9,127 bases of DNA from an uncultured Ignavibacteria bacterium (GTDB lineage Bacteria > Bacteroidota > Ignavibacteria > Kapaibacteriales > UBA2268), in assembly GCA_903911805.1 (NCBI GenBank), contig CAIWET010000197.1:1-9127 (forward strand), given 5' to 3'. Position 1 is the stretch's first letter. The number at the start of each line of letters is the position of its first letter. The translations under genes were made by a program, and so were the position numbers. The notes beneath the pieces were generated by a model. The model was given only the letters and a program-made list of their open reading frames with translations. It did no database searches and had not been told where the DNA came from. Positions 1 through 5,956 of the stretch are shown here, one piece after another.

Positions 1-83
1 AAAAAAATATTAAAATAAGAAGATTAAATATACGTTTTTAATATCTGTATGAACATTTAGTAATATAAAAAGGGTTAAAATAA

Positions 84-440
84 ATGGAATTTTTAACAAA
101 AGAATCATTCAAAAATAAAGTATTTAATTTTGAATCAGAAACAGAATGGAAATTTTTAGGTGAAAAGCCTGCAATTATAGATTTTTATGCCGATTGGTGT
201 GGTCCTTGCAAAATGGTAGCTCCTATTATGGATGAATTATCTAAAGAGTATGAAGGAAAAGTAGATATTTATAAAATTGATACTGAAGCTGAACAAGAAT
301 TAGCTGCTATGTTTCAAATAAGATCAATCCCTTCAGTTTTATTTATTCCAATTGCAGAACAACCAAGAATGGCAGTTGGAGCATTACCAAAAAATGGTTA
401 CGAACAAGCCATAAGCGAAATATTTAATATTACAAAATAA
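84..440 (+). CDS. trxA: thioredoxin (cytosolic, WCGPCK active site)
   Basis: Thiol-disulfide oxidoreductase that reduces protein disulfides and is itself normally recycled by thioredoxin reductase. The 118-residue protein is one thioredoxin fold of near-canonical length (E. coli TrxA is about 109). The active site WCGPCK is at residues 38-43 after the usual hydrophobic strand (AIIDFYADW), and the cis-proline is Pro83 in SIPSV. There is no signal peptide, so it should act in the cytosol. The stretch before the fold, residues 1-28, is slightly long and charged. The start is supported by an AAAAGGG purine run at 68-74, 9 nt before the ATG. The stop codon overlaps the start of the next gene (TAATG), so the two are co-transcribed and probably translationally coupled. 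I could not call a convincing promoter in bases 1-83. Fold and activity are near certain; whether it is the main housekeeping thioredoxin or a dedicated partner of the next gene is open. Confidence 0.95.
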   Translation: MEFLTKESFKNKVFNFESETEWKFLGEKPAIIDFYADWCGPCKMVAPIMDELSKEYEGKVDIYKIDTEAEQELAAMFQIRSIPSVLFIPIAEQPRMAVGALPKNGYEQAISEIFNITK

Positions 441-631
441 TGATAAATAAATACAGATATTTCATTGGTGTAATTGTAGGTTCCATAGCTGGATTTGGTT
501 ATTACTATTTCTTTGGATGTACAAATGGATGTCCACTTTCATCTAATTGGATGATTATGACTGGATATGGTTTAGTATCAGGGTTATTAATTGCTATGCC
601 ATCAAAAAAGAAAGAAAAAAAAGCCGAGTAA
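440..631 (+). CDS. small two-helix membrane protein, DUF6132-like, with C-x3-C loop
   Basis: A 63-residue protein of unknown function. It has two hydrophobic segments, about residues 7-25 and 38-53, each containing small residues (GVIVGSIAGFG; GLVSGLL). They are joined by a short loop, GCTNGCPLSSNW (26-37), with a Cys pair at 27 and 31. The C-terminal tail is Lys-rich (KKKEKKAE). Size and the Cys/Pro/Ser-Asn-Trp loop match my memory of the DUF6132 family, common in Bacteroidota; I could not verify this by search. By the positive-inside rule both ends should be cytosolic, placing the Cys loop on the periplasmic face. The ATG shares a base with the thioredoxin stop codon, and no separate ribosome-binding site is needed if translation is coupled. 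The stop codon lies inside the terminator hairpin. The linkage suggests a redox role, but no catalytic domain is visible. Confidence 0.8.
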   Translation: MINKYRYFIGVIVGSIAGFGYYYFFGCTNGCPLSSNWMIMTGYGLVSGLLIAMPSKKKEKKAE

Positions 632-645
632 ATCGGCTTTTTTTT
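621..645. terminator. bidirectional intrinsic terminator between convergent genes
   Basis: AAGCCGA at 621-627 pairs perfectly with TCGGCTT at 633-639 around the 5-nt loop GTAAA. A run of T (638-645) follows on the plus strand. An A-rich run at 612-622 supplies the matching U-tract for transcripts from the minus strand. It closes the thioredoxin/membrane-protein pair and faces the 3' end of the lipoprotein gene at 660. The plus-strand stop codon (629-631) lies in the loop. Confidence 0.85.
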
Positions 646-659
646 ATATAAATTATTAA

Positions 660-1820
660 TTATAATTGTTGAATCATTTTCTTAGCTCTTGGCACGTAAT
701 CACTTTGTGGATATTTACTTATGAATGATTGAAATGCTTTTTTTGCTTCTGCATAATCACCTTTTTTTGTCAAACATTCTGCAACCAAAATTTGAGCATT
801 GCTTTGTTTAGAATGGCTTTTCTGCTTAATTACTTTATTCAAATTTTCAACTGCTTGATCATATTTTTTTAATCCATAATAAGATTCACCTAGCCAATAA
901 TATGTGTCAATTACTTTAGTTGGATTATTCTCAGAAGCTAAATTTTTATTTAATAATTCAATCGCTTTTGAATAATCGTGAGCTTGGAAAGATTTTAATG
1001 CTAATTCGTAATTATTTACATTAGATGATGTTTCCTTTGCAGTATTTTGTGATATTGCTGGTTTTTCTGGTTGTTTAGCAACAACTGGTTTAGCCATTTT
1101 TTTAGTATCTTTTGCCTTAACATTCTCATCTTTTGAAACAGTTTGAGTTACTTGCTTTTTAGTTGCTTTTTTAATTTTTTTGGTAGCAGGCGCTTTAACA
1201 GCTTTTTTTTCAACATCTTTCTTCTTTGGACTTTCAATTGCAGCTTGTTCATTCGAATCCTCGGCTTCATCAGAATTTATTATATCAATAGAAGATGCTT
1301 TAGCAAAAACAATGTTTGTAGGCTTTTCTTTTGGTTTAGCTTCAATAATTTCTTTTTTAAATGATTTTAAAGATTCTTTAATTTCTGTAACATCATTTTG
1401 AAGAGTATTAATTTGCCCTTTAATAACAGTTTGAGCATCAGCTAATAATTTCATTTGTTCTCTTAAAGTAGGAATTTTTCTTCCATTTGTTTCTGTATTA
1501 TTTTGAGCAACAGCATTAGATGAATTTTTAGAAGAAATTTTATCAGCAAAATCTTTAATAGATGCAACTTCAATATCTTTTTCTTCATTATCTTCTTTTT
1601 CAACAACTGAAGAATTCTTGATTTGATTATATTTTTCTTCTAATTGAATGTCATTATTAGATTGAGATTTTTTGGCAAAATCTTTTTTCCCATTTCTTAT
1701 ACTTTTGGTTGATGAACAACTTGATAACATATTCGCCATAGATAAGGCGGCTATTATTAACCAAATGTATTTTATTGACCATCTAAATTTGTCAATATTT
1801 GGCACAAATCTCTGTTTCAT
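660..1820 (-). CDS. TPR lipoprotein with coiled coil and Lys-rich linker (CpoB/YbgF-like architecture)
   Basis: Predicted envelope lipoprotein of 386 residues. The N-terminus has a long basic region, a hydrophobic helix (about 18-31) and a lipobox LSSC with lipidation at Cys35. Residues about 118-160 form a likely coiled coil (REQMKLLADAQ through LKSFKKEI). Residues about 161-268 are a low-complexity Lys/Ala/Glu/Thr linker (for example KKAVKAPATKKIKKATKK). Residues about 269-386 carry three TPR-type helix pairs (YELALKSFQAHDYSKAIELL; TYYWLGESYYGLKKYDQAVENL; ILVAECLTKKGDYAEAKKAF). A coiled coil followed by YbgF-type TPRs is the arrangement of CpoB, which in E. coli coordinates Tol-Pal and peptidoglycan synthesis. 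However, no tol or pal gene is in view, and CpoB is normally a soluble periplasmic protein. The start is supported by AAGGA (minus strand, 1833-1829), 8 nt upstream. It is transcribed divergently from the glycosyltransferase. The role is probably scaffolding; the partner is unknown. Confidence 0.85.
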   Translation of the reverse strand: MKQRFVPNIDKFRWSIKYIWLIIAALSMANMLSSCSSTKSIRNGKKDFAKKSQSNNDIQLEEKYNQIKNSSVVEKEDNEEKDIEVASIKDFADKISSKNSSNAVAQNNTETNGRKIPTLREQMKLLADAQTVIKGQINTLQNDVTEIKESLKSFKKEIIEAKPKEKPTNIVFAKASSIDIINSDEAEDSNEQAAIESPKKKDVEKKAVKAPATKKIKKATKKQVTQTVSKDENVKAKDTKKMAKPVVAKQPEKPAISQNTAKETSSNVNNYELALKSFQAHDYSKAIELLNKNLASENNPTKVIDTYYWLGESYYGLKKYDQAVENLNKVIKQKSHSKQSNAQILVAECLTKKGDYAEAKKAFQSFISKYPQSDYVPRAKKMIQQL

Positions 1821-1956
1821 CGCATCTATCCTTGATATTTTAATAATTTCATCCCTACAAGAATCTTATTTTTCAATTTATATGCCAAAAAAATTGACTA
1901 TGATATTTTTAAAAATTCACTATATTGCAAAGTGTAAAAATTTAATTTTGAGAATA
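1821..1956. other. divergent intergenic spacer (136 bp), promoters not resolved
   Basis: This spacer must hold the promoters of both the TPR lipoprotein (leftward) and the glycosyltransferase (rightward). For the rightward gene a TTGACT at 1894-1899 resembles a -35 box, but the best TATATT (1921-1926) is 21 nt downstream, too far for a normal sigma-70 pair. No clear leftward promoter was seen. No RNA gene or stable hairpin is apparent. Confidence 0.4.
1829..1833 (-). promoter_or_regulatory. Shine-Dalgarno of the TPR lipoprotein gene
   Basis: AAGGA on the minus strand, 8 nt before the ATG at 1820-1818. It fixes the start of the lipoprotein and therefore its unusually long n-region. The overlapping ATG four bases upstream is out of frame and stops at once. 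Confidence 0.7.
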
Positions 1957-3063
1957 ATGAATATTTTAATAATAAATTGGCAAGATATTAAAAATCCTTT
2001 TGGTGGTGGAGCTGAAGTTCATCTTCACGAAATTTTTAAAAGAATTGTAAAAATGGGTCATAATGTAACATTATTATCCTGTGAAATTGACAATGAACCT
2101 TTAGAAGAAATTATAGATGGAATTAGGGTGATTAGAAAAGGCAAACGAAATATTTTCAATTTTTACGTGAAAGGACTATATAAAGAAATTTCTTCAAAAG
2201 AAAAATTCGATATTGTAATAGATGATATTAATAAAATTCCTTTTTATACCCCGCTTTTTGTTAAAGAACCAATTTTAGCTATTTCACACCACTTTTTTGG
2301 TAAATCAATTTTTAAAGAAGCAGGTTTACTTCAAGGACTTTATGTTTACCTAGCAGAATGGTTAATGAATTTTATTTATAAAAAATCAAAATTTGTTGTT
2401 GTTTCAAATAGTACTCTCGATGAATTTTTAGATAAAGGATTTGATAAAAAGAACTTTTCGATAGTTTATAATGCAGTTGATGACTCATTATTGCCAATGC
2501 AAGTTTCTGACAAGTTTCCAGACCCAGTTATTACATATTTTGGACGATTAAAAAAGTATAAATCAGTTGACCATTTATTAAAAGCATTTGCAATGGTTAA
2601 AAAAGAAATTCCAAATGCAAAATTATGGTTAATGGGTAGGGGAGACTTTCAACCATATTTAGAAAATTTAGCAAATGAATTAGGAATTATAGATTCGACA
2701 AAATTCTTTGGATTTGTCTCAGAAGAAGATAAAATCAAATATTTAAGCTTATCTCATATAGCTGTTAATACTTCAATTAAAGAAGGTTGGGGAATAACAA
2801 ATATTGAAGCAAATGCTTGTGGAACTTTAGTTATATCATCAAATTCTCCAGGATTAAGAGATTCTGTAAATATTGGACAATCTGGTTTAATTTACGAATA
2901 TGGAAATATCGAAGATTTATCATCTAAAATTATTGATTTATTAAAAAACAGATCTGAATTTGAAAATTTATCTCATGGTGCTGTCGATTGGGCAAAATTA
3001 TTCACTTGGAATAAATCTGCTGAAGAGATGCTAAAAGTAATTAATAAACTCATCAAAAAATAA
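1957..3063 (+). CDS. glycosyltransferase family 4 (GT-B fold)
   Basis: Retaining sugar transferase that moves a hexose from a nucleotide-sugar donor to a lipid, polysaccharide or protein acceptor, probably at the cytosolic face of the inner membrane. With the start used here it has 368 residues, usual for GT4. The N-terminal acceptor domain opens with the first Rossmann strand NILIINWQD and the glycine loop FGGGAEVHLHE (15-25). The C-terminal donor domain starts near YFGRLKKYKSVDHLLKAF, with the phosphate-binding pair Arg197 and Lys202, then KLWLMGRGD (222-230). The EX7E motif lies in EGWGITNIE (Glu276 and Glu284). The frame stays open back to 1672, but that stretch is antisense to the lipoprotein gene and the family begins at this methionine. 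The ribosome-binding site is weak. Met codons at 1882 and 1900 are alternative starts that would add 25 or 19 residues. The gene stands alone, so sugar and acceptor cannot be inferred. No clear terminator follows. Confidence 0.93.
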   Translation: MNILIINWQDIKNPFGGGAEVHLHEIFKRIVKMGHNVTLLSCEIDNEPLEEIIDGIRVIRKGKRNIFNFYVKGLYKEISSKEKFDIVIDDINKIPFYTPLFVKEPILAISHHFFGKSIFKEAGLLQGLYVYLAEWLMNFIYKKSKFVVVSNSTLDEFLDKGFDKKNFSIVYNAVDDSLLPMQVSDKFPDPVITYFGRLKKYKSVDHLLKAFAMVKKEIPNAKLWLMGRGDFQPYLENLANELGIIDSTKFFGFVSEEDKIKYLSLSHIAVNTSIKEGWGITNIEANACGTLVISSNSPGLRDSVNIGQSGLIYEYGNIEDLSSKIIDLLKNRSEFENLSHGAVDWAKLFTWNKSAEEMLKVINKLIKK

Positions 3064-3141
3064 AGCATATTGTGAAAATATTTATAAAAATTAATTTTTA
3101 AGTCTATCTTAAAGCATTGAAAAACAAAAATTAATAAAATA

Positions 3142-3171
3142 TTAACAAAATCTTTATCGTTACAAAATAAT
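3142..3171 (+). promoter_or_regulatory. candidate sigma-70-type promoter for the FadL/SGNH operon
   Basis: TTAACA (3142-3147, 5/6 to TTGACA) is followed after 18 nt by AATAAT (3166-3171, 5/6 to TATAAT). It would give an mRNA with a leader of about 85 nt before the ATG at 3263. In sequence this AT-rich such matches arise by chance, so this is tentative. Confidence 0.35.
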
Positions 3172-3180
3172 CTTTGTTGA

Positions 3181-3197
3181 AATGAATTAAATTCATT
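3181..3197. promoter_or_regulatory. perfect 17-bp palindrome in the FadL leader, possible operator
   Basis: AATGAATT (3181-3188), a central A (3189) and AATTCATT (3190-3197) form an exact inverted repeat. It sits just downstream of the candidate promoter and 65 nt before the FadL start codon. Position and symmetry fit a binding site for a dimeric repressor. The absence of a U-tract and the low GC argue against a terminator. No regulator gene is in the window. Confidence 0.35.
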
Positions 3198-3250
3198 AAT
3201 TTGAATTTAAAGAAAATTTATTGAATAAAATGTTTTTTTTAATCATAGAT

Positions 3251-3256
3251 AAAGGG
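3251..3256 (+). promoter_or_regulatory. Shine-Dalgarno that sets the FadL start
   Basis: AAAGGG, 6 nt before ATG 3263-3265. It favours this ATG over an in-frame TTG at 3221, which would put 14 extra residues, including an Asp, in front of an otherwise ordinary signal peptide. Confidence 0.65.
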
Positions 3257-3262
3257 CTTAAA

Positions 3263-4507
3263 ATGAGATTTTTTAAACTCACTGTATTATCAACATTTCT
3301 ATTGTCTTATTTATCATTTTCTGGTGGTTTTCAGTTAAATGATCATAGTGCAAGAAGTATTGGTTTGGGATTTTCAACAGTTGCAAATGTTAATGACGCA
3401 TCTGCAAATTACTTTAATCCTGCTTGTTTAGGACAAAATCCTAATGATTTCAGTATTTCCTTAGGTGCAAGTTATATTATGCCTAGTGGGACATTCACAG
3501 GTTTTACAACTTTGAATGAACAAAACACATCTACTTTAGAAACTTGGAATTTTTTAATTCCTAACTTTTATGCTTCCTGGAAATCTCCAATTAAAGGATT
3601 GAATCTAGGTTTAGGTGTTTTTGTACCATTTGGTTTAGGAACAAGATGGCCTTCAGATTGGGCTGGAAGATTTAGTTCAGTTGAAACATATCTTCAAAAC
3701 ATTGAAATCAATCCAAATATTTCTTTTGATTTTGAAATTGCTGGAATGCCAATGTCAATTGCCGCTGGTTATGGATATGTAATAAGTGATGTATCTATTC
3801 AAAGACATCTTTCAACATTTACTCCAGAACCTGTTTTAAAATTGGCAGGAAACAGTACTGGTACTACTTTTAATTTTGGTTTAAATGCAGAATTTGTTAA
3901 AGGATTAAAATTAGGTATTGCTTATAGACATAATATTAAAGTTGATTATGAAGGTGATGTAACTTACGAAAACGTCTCAGGTTTAGAAGCTTTATTTCAA
4001 TCAAGCAAAGGTACAACAAGTTTAAATTATCCAAATGATTTAAAAGTTGGTTTATCATATAAAATTAATGAAAAAACTACAGTTGAAGCTGGTATCAATT
4101 ATGTTGGTTGGTCTTCTTATGATTCATTAATAATAAATTTTGACAAAGGTCCTGGTAATCCTGCTTCTACATATAGATCTGCAAGTGCTAGATTATACAA
4201 AGATGTTATTGCTTACAGAATAGGTTTAGAACACCTATGTACAGACGCTATTACCGGTAGATTAGGATTTACATTTGATCCAATGCCAGTAGAAACTAGC
4301 CACGTTGAACCAATGTTACCAGAAGGTAATAAATTGATGGGATCTATTGGAATGGGTTATAAATTTAATAATCATTTTAGCTGCGATGCGGCTTATATGG
4401 GAATTTATGCATTACAAACTGAAACAGTTGGCAATCCAAACGGTATTGATGGTATTTATAATACTTGGGCAAATGTAGTTTCATTATCATTAAATGTTAA
4501 CTTTTAA
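3263..4507 (+). CDS. FadL/OmpP1/TodX-family outer membrane transport protein
   Basis: Outer-membrane beta-barrel that lets hydrophobic compounds, classically long-chain fatty acids, enter by lateral diffusion. The 414-residue precursor has a signal peptide (about 1-21: MRFFKLTVLS, a hydrophobic core, SFSGG). The mature end, FQLNDHSARSIGLGFS, matches the FadL hatch region (compare the AGFQLNE start of E. coli FadL). Family hallmarks include DASANYFNPA (NPA at 52-54), the W-x-GR type motif WPSDWAGRF (129-137), the strand YPNDLKVGLSY (256-266), and LPEGNKLMGSIGMGYKF (352-368). The last residue is Phe414 after alternating hydrophobic residues, the usual BAM recognition end. Length is normal for the family. 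The neighbouring gene begins 16 nt downstream and encodes a predicted lipid-ester hydrolase, so lipid uptake is the likely role. The actual substrate could equally be an alkane or aromatic compound. Confidence 0.93.
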   Translation: MRFFKLTVLSTFLLSYLSFSGGFQLNDHSARSIGLGFSTVANVNDASANYFNPACLGQNPNDFSISLGASYIMPSGTFTGFTTLNEQNTSTLETWNFLIPNFYASWKSPIKGLNLGLGVFVPFGLGTRWPSDWAGRFSSVETYLQNIEINPNISFDFEIAGMPMSIAAGYGYVISDVSIQRHLSTFTPEPVLKLAGNSTGTTFNFGLNAEFVKGLKLGIAYRHNIKVDYEGDVTYENVSGLEALFQSSKGTTSLNYPNDLKVGLSYKINEKTTVEAGINYVGWSSYDSLIINFDKGPGNPASTYRSASARLYKDVIAYRIGLEHLCTDAITGRLGFTFDPMPVETSHVEPMLPEGNKLMGSIGMGYKFNNHFSCDAAYMGIYALQTETVGNPNGIDGIYNTWANVVSLSLNVNF

Positions 4508-4510
4508 TTT

Positions 4511-4515
4511 AGGAG
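4511..4515 (+). promoter_or_regulatory. strong Shine-Dalgarno of the SGNH hydrolase
   Basis: AGGAG, 8 nt before ATG 4524 and only 3 nt after the FadL stop. This is the best ribosome-binding site on the plus strand of the window and supports two-gene operon expression. Confidence 0.75.
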
Positions 4516-4523
4516 AATAAAAA

Positions 4524-5891
4524 ATGAAAAAAATAAATTTAATGACAATTTTAGTAGCATTATGTCTAATTGCTGTAACTTCTTGTACTCCAACAATTGA
4601 TACACCAATTGGTACTGGAAGTTTAGGAACTTTAGTTAATAGTGGTGAAAAAGTTAATTACGTAGCAGTTGGAAATTCAATTACAGCTGGCTATCAAGAC
4701 GGTGGTGTTTATAGTGATGGTGGAAATGATTATAGTTTTCCTAATCAACTAGCTCAAAAATTTGGTATGACTGAATTTAATCAACCAGATATAGCAGGTG
4801 AAGGCTTAGGTATCAGAATGAAATTAAAAGGTTTTGATGCTACCGGTAATCCTATCATTGTAAAGACTTTATTGCCATCAGCAACAATCAATAATATTGG
4901 TTTAGCAAAACCATTTAATAATCTTGGTGTTCCTGGAGCAGTTGCTTATGATTTACTCGATACTTCTTCATTTTTAGTTAGATCACAAACCAGACAAAAT
5001 CCTTATTATGCTAATTTTTTAAGAAATCCGCTATTAGGTGCATCTATGTTAGACCAGGCAATCAAATTACAACCAAATGTAGTAACTGTTGAAATTGGTG
5101 CTAATGACGTATTGGGATATGCAACATCTGGTGGAACAATTTCTACTACATATTTAAGTGGTAAAGCCGTTCCAACACCTGCAGCTGCAATGACTCAAAT
5201 TTATCAGGGTGCAATAATGAAATTAAAAATAGCATTACCAAATGCTAAAATTATTGTTATGACTGTACCTGATGTTATGGGTGTACCTTTCTTTAATGTT
5301 GTTGCTTGGAATAGACTTGCGTTAGATTCAAATCAAGCAAAAGCTTTGACAGCAGCTTATGGTGGATTAGCTAAATTCTCAGCTGGATCTAATGGCTTTA
5401 TAGCATCAGATCCAAGTTCAACTTATAAAATGAGACAATTAACAAAAGATGATAAAGTTTTATTAACAATTCCAACAGATTCAATCAAATTGGCTGGTTG
5501 GGGTTCTTTAAAACCAATTCCTAAACAATATGTTTTATTTAAAGAAGAAATTGCAATTATCAAGCAAGCAGTAGCTGATTATAATACAGCTATTAATGGT
5601 TTAACTGCTTTAACAACTAATGTTAAAGTATTTGATATGAATAAAGTATTTTCTGATATATTAACTCTTAAAACTGATGGCACATATCAAGGTTATGCAG
5701 TTCCTGCTTCAACTACTATGAAGCCTAGTTTTATTTCAGGAGAAATGTTTTCATTAGACGGAATTCATCCAACATCAAGAGGTTATGGAGCAATTACAAA
5801 TGAAATATTAAAATTTATCAATTTAACTTATGGTGCTGACCTTCCACTAGTTAGAGTTCAGAATTTACCAGCTGTTACTATATATAAATAG
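4524..5891 (+). CDS. SGNH/GDSL-family hydrolase lipoprotein
   Basis: Predicted esterase or lipase anchored in the envelope. The 455-residue precursor has a signal peptide with lipobox VTSC, lipidated at Cys21. SGNH block I is VAVGNSITAG, with nucleophile Ser52; the usual GDS is GNS here. The block II glycine lies in NNLGVPG (132-138). Block III is EIGAND (190-195) with Asn194. Block V is LDGIHPTSRGY (411-421) with Asp412 and His415, so the complete catalytic set is present. At 455 residues it is about twice the size of a minimal SGNH domain. The extra length lies between blocks III and V (about 200-405) and between blocks I and II, and may form a lid or specificity region. It follows the FadL-like barrel by 16 nt and is the last gene of that operon. 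The natural substrate is unknown: a lipid ester fits the context, a carbohydrate acetyl ester is the alternative. Confidence 0.9.
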   Translation: MKKINLMTILVALCLIAVTSCTPTIDTPIGTGSLGTLVNSGEKVNYVAVGNSITAGYQDGGVYSDGGNDYSFPNQLAQKFGMTEFNQPDIAGEGLGIRMKLKGFDATGNPIIVKTLLPSATINNIGLAKPFNNLGVPGAVAYDLLDTSSFLVRSQTRQNPYYANFLRNPLLGASMLDQAIKLQPNVVTVEIGANDVLGYATSGGTISTTYLSGKAVPTPAAAMTQIYQGAIMKLKIALPNAKIIVMTVPDVMGVPFFNVVAWNRLALDSNQAKALTAAYGGLAKFSAGSNGFIASDPSSTYKMRQLTKDDKVLLTIPTDSIKLAGWGSLKPIPKQYVLFKEEIAIIKQAVADYNTAINGLTALTTNVKVFDMNKVFSDILTLKTDGTYQGYAVPASTTMKPSFISGEMFSLDGIHPTSRGYGAITNEILKFINLTYGADLPLVRVQNLPAVTIYK

Positions 5892-5903
5892 TAATAATTT
5901 CAC

Positions 5904-5944
5904 AAAAAAAATCCGGATTAAGATAATTTTTCCGGATTTTTTTT
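5904..5944. terminator. bidirectional intrinsic terminator with perfect 14-bp stem
   Basis: Eight A plus TCCGGA (5904-5917) pair with TCCGGA plus eight T (5931-5944) around a 13-nt AT-rich loop. It serves the SGNH gene on the plus strand and purF on the minus strand, whose stop codon lies 12 nt beyond it. The core TCCGGA is itself palindromic. Confidence 0.9.
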
Positions 5945-5956
5945 GTTACATTGTTT

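Noticed and set aside
1..83. Possible promoter or RNA element ahead of the thioredoxin.
   Set aside because: Several TAATAT-like strings exist, but none has a well-spaced -35 partner, and the nearest is only 17 nt from the ATG.
1143..1401. Two overlapping plus-strand open frames (1143-1364 and 1180-1401).
   Set aside because: They lie antisense inside the lipoprotein gene's Lys-rich linker, and their Phe/Ser-rich composition is what the complement of AAA/GAA codons produces. No ribosome-binding site or family resemblance.
1672..1956. In-frame 95-codon extension upstream of the glycosyltransferase.
   Set aside because: It is antisense to the start of the lipoprotein gene and crosses its promoter region. 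The GT4 fold begins exactly at the methionine at 1957, and the extension resembles no domain.
3086..3099. Palindrome AAAAATTAATTTTT after the glycosyltransferase.
   Set aside because: It contains no G or C, so it would not form a stable terminator hairpin, and such strings are expected by chance in this composition.
3221..3262. TTG start giving a 14-residue longer FadL precursor.
   Set aside because: The ATG at 3263 has AAAGGG at proper spacing and yields a normal signal peptide; the longer form has a charged, atypical N-terminus.
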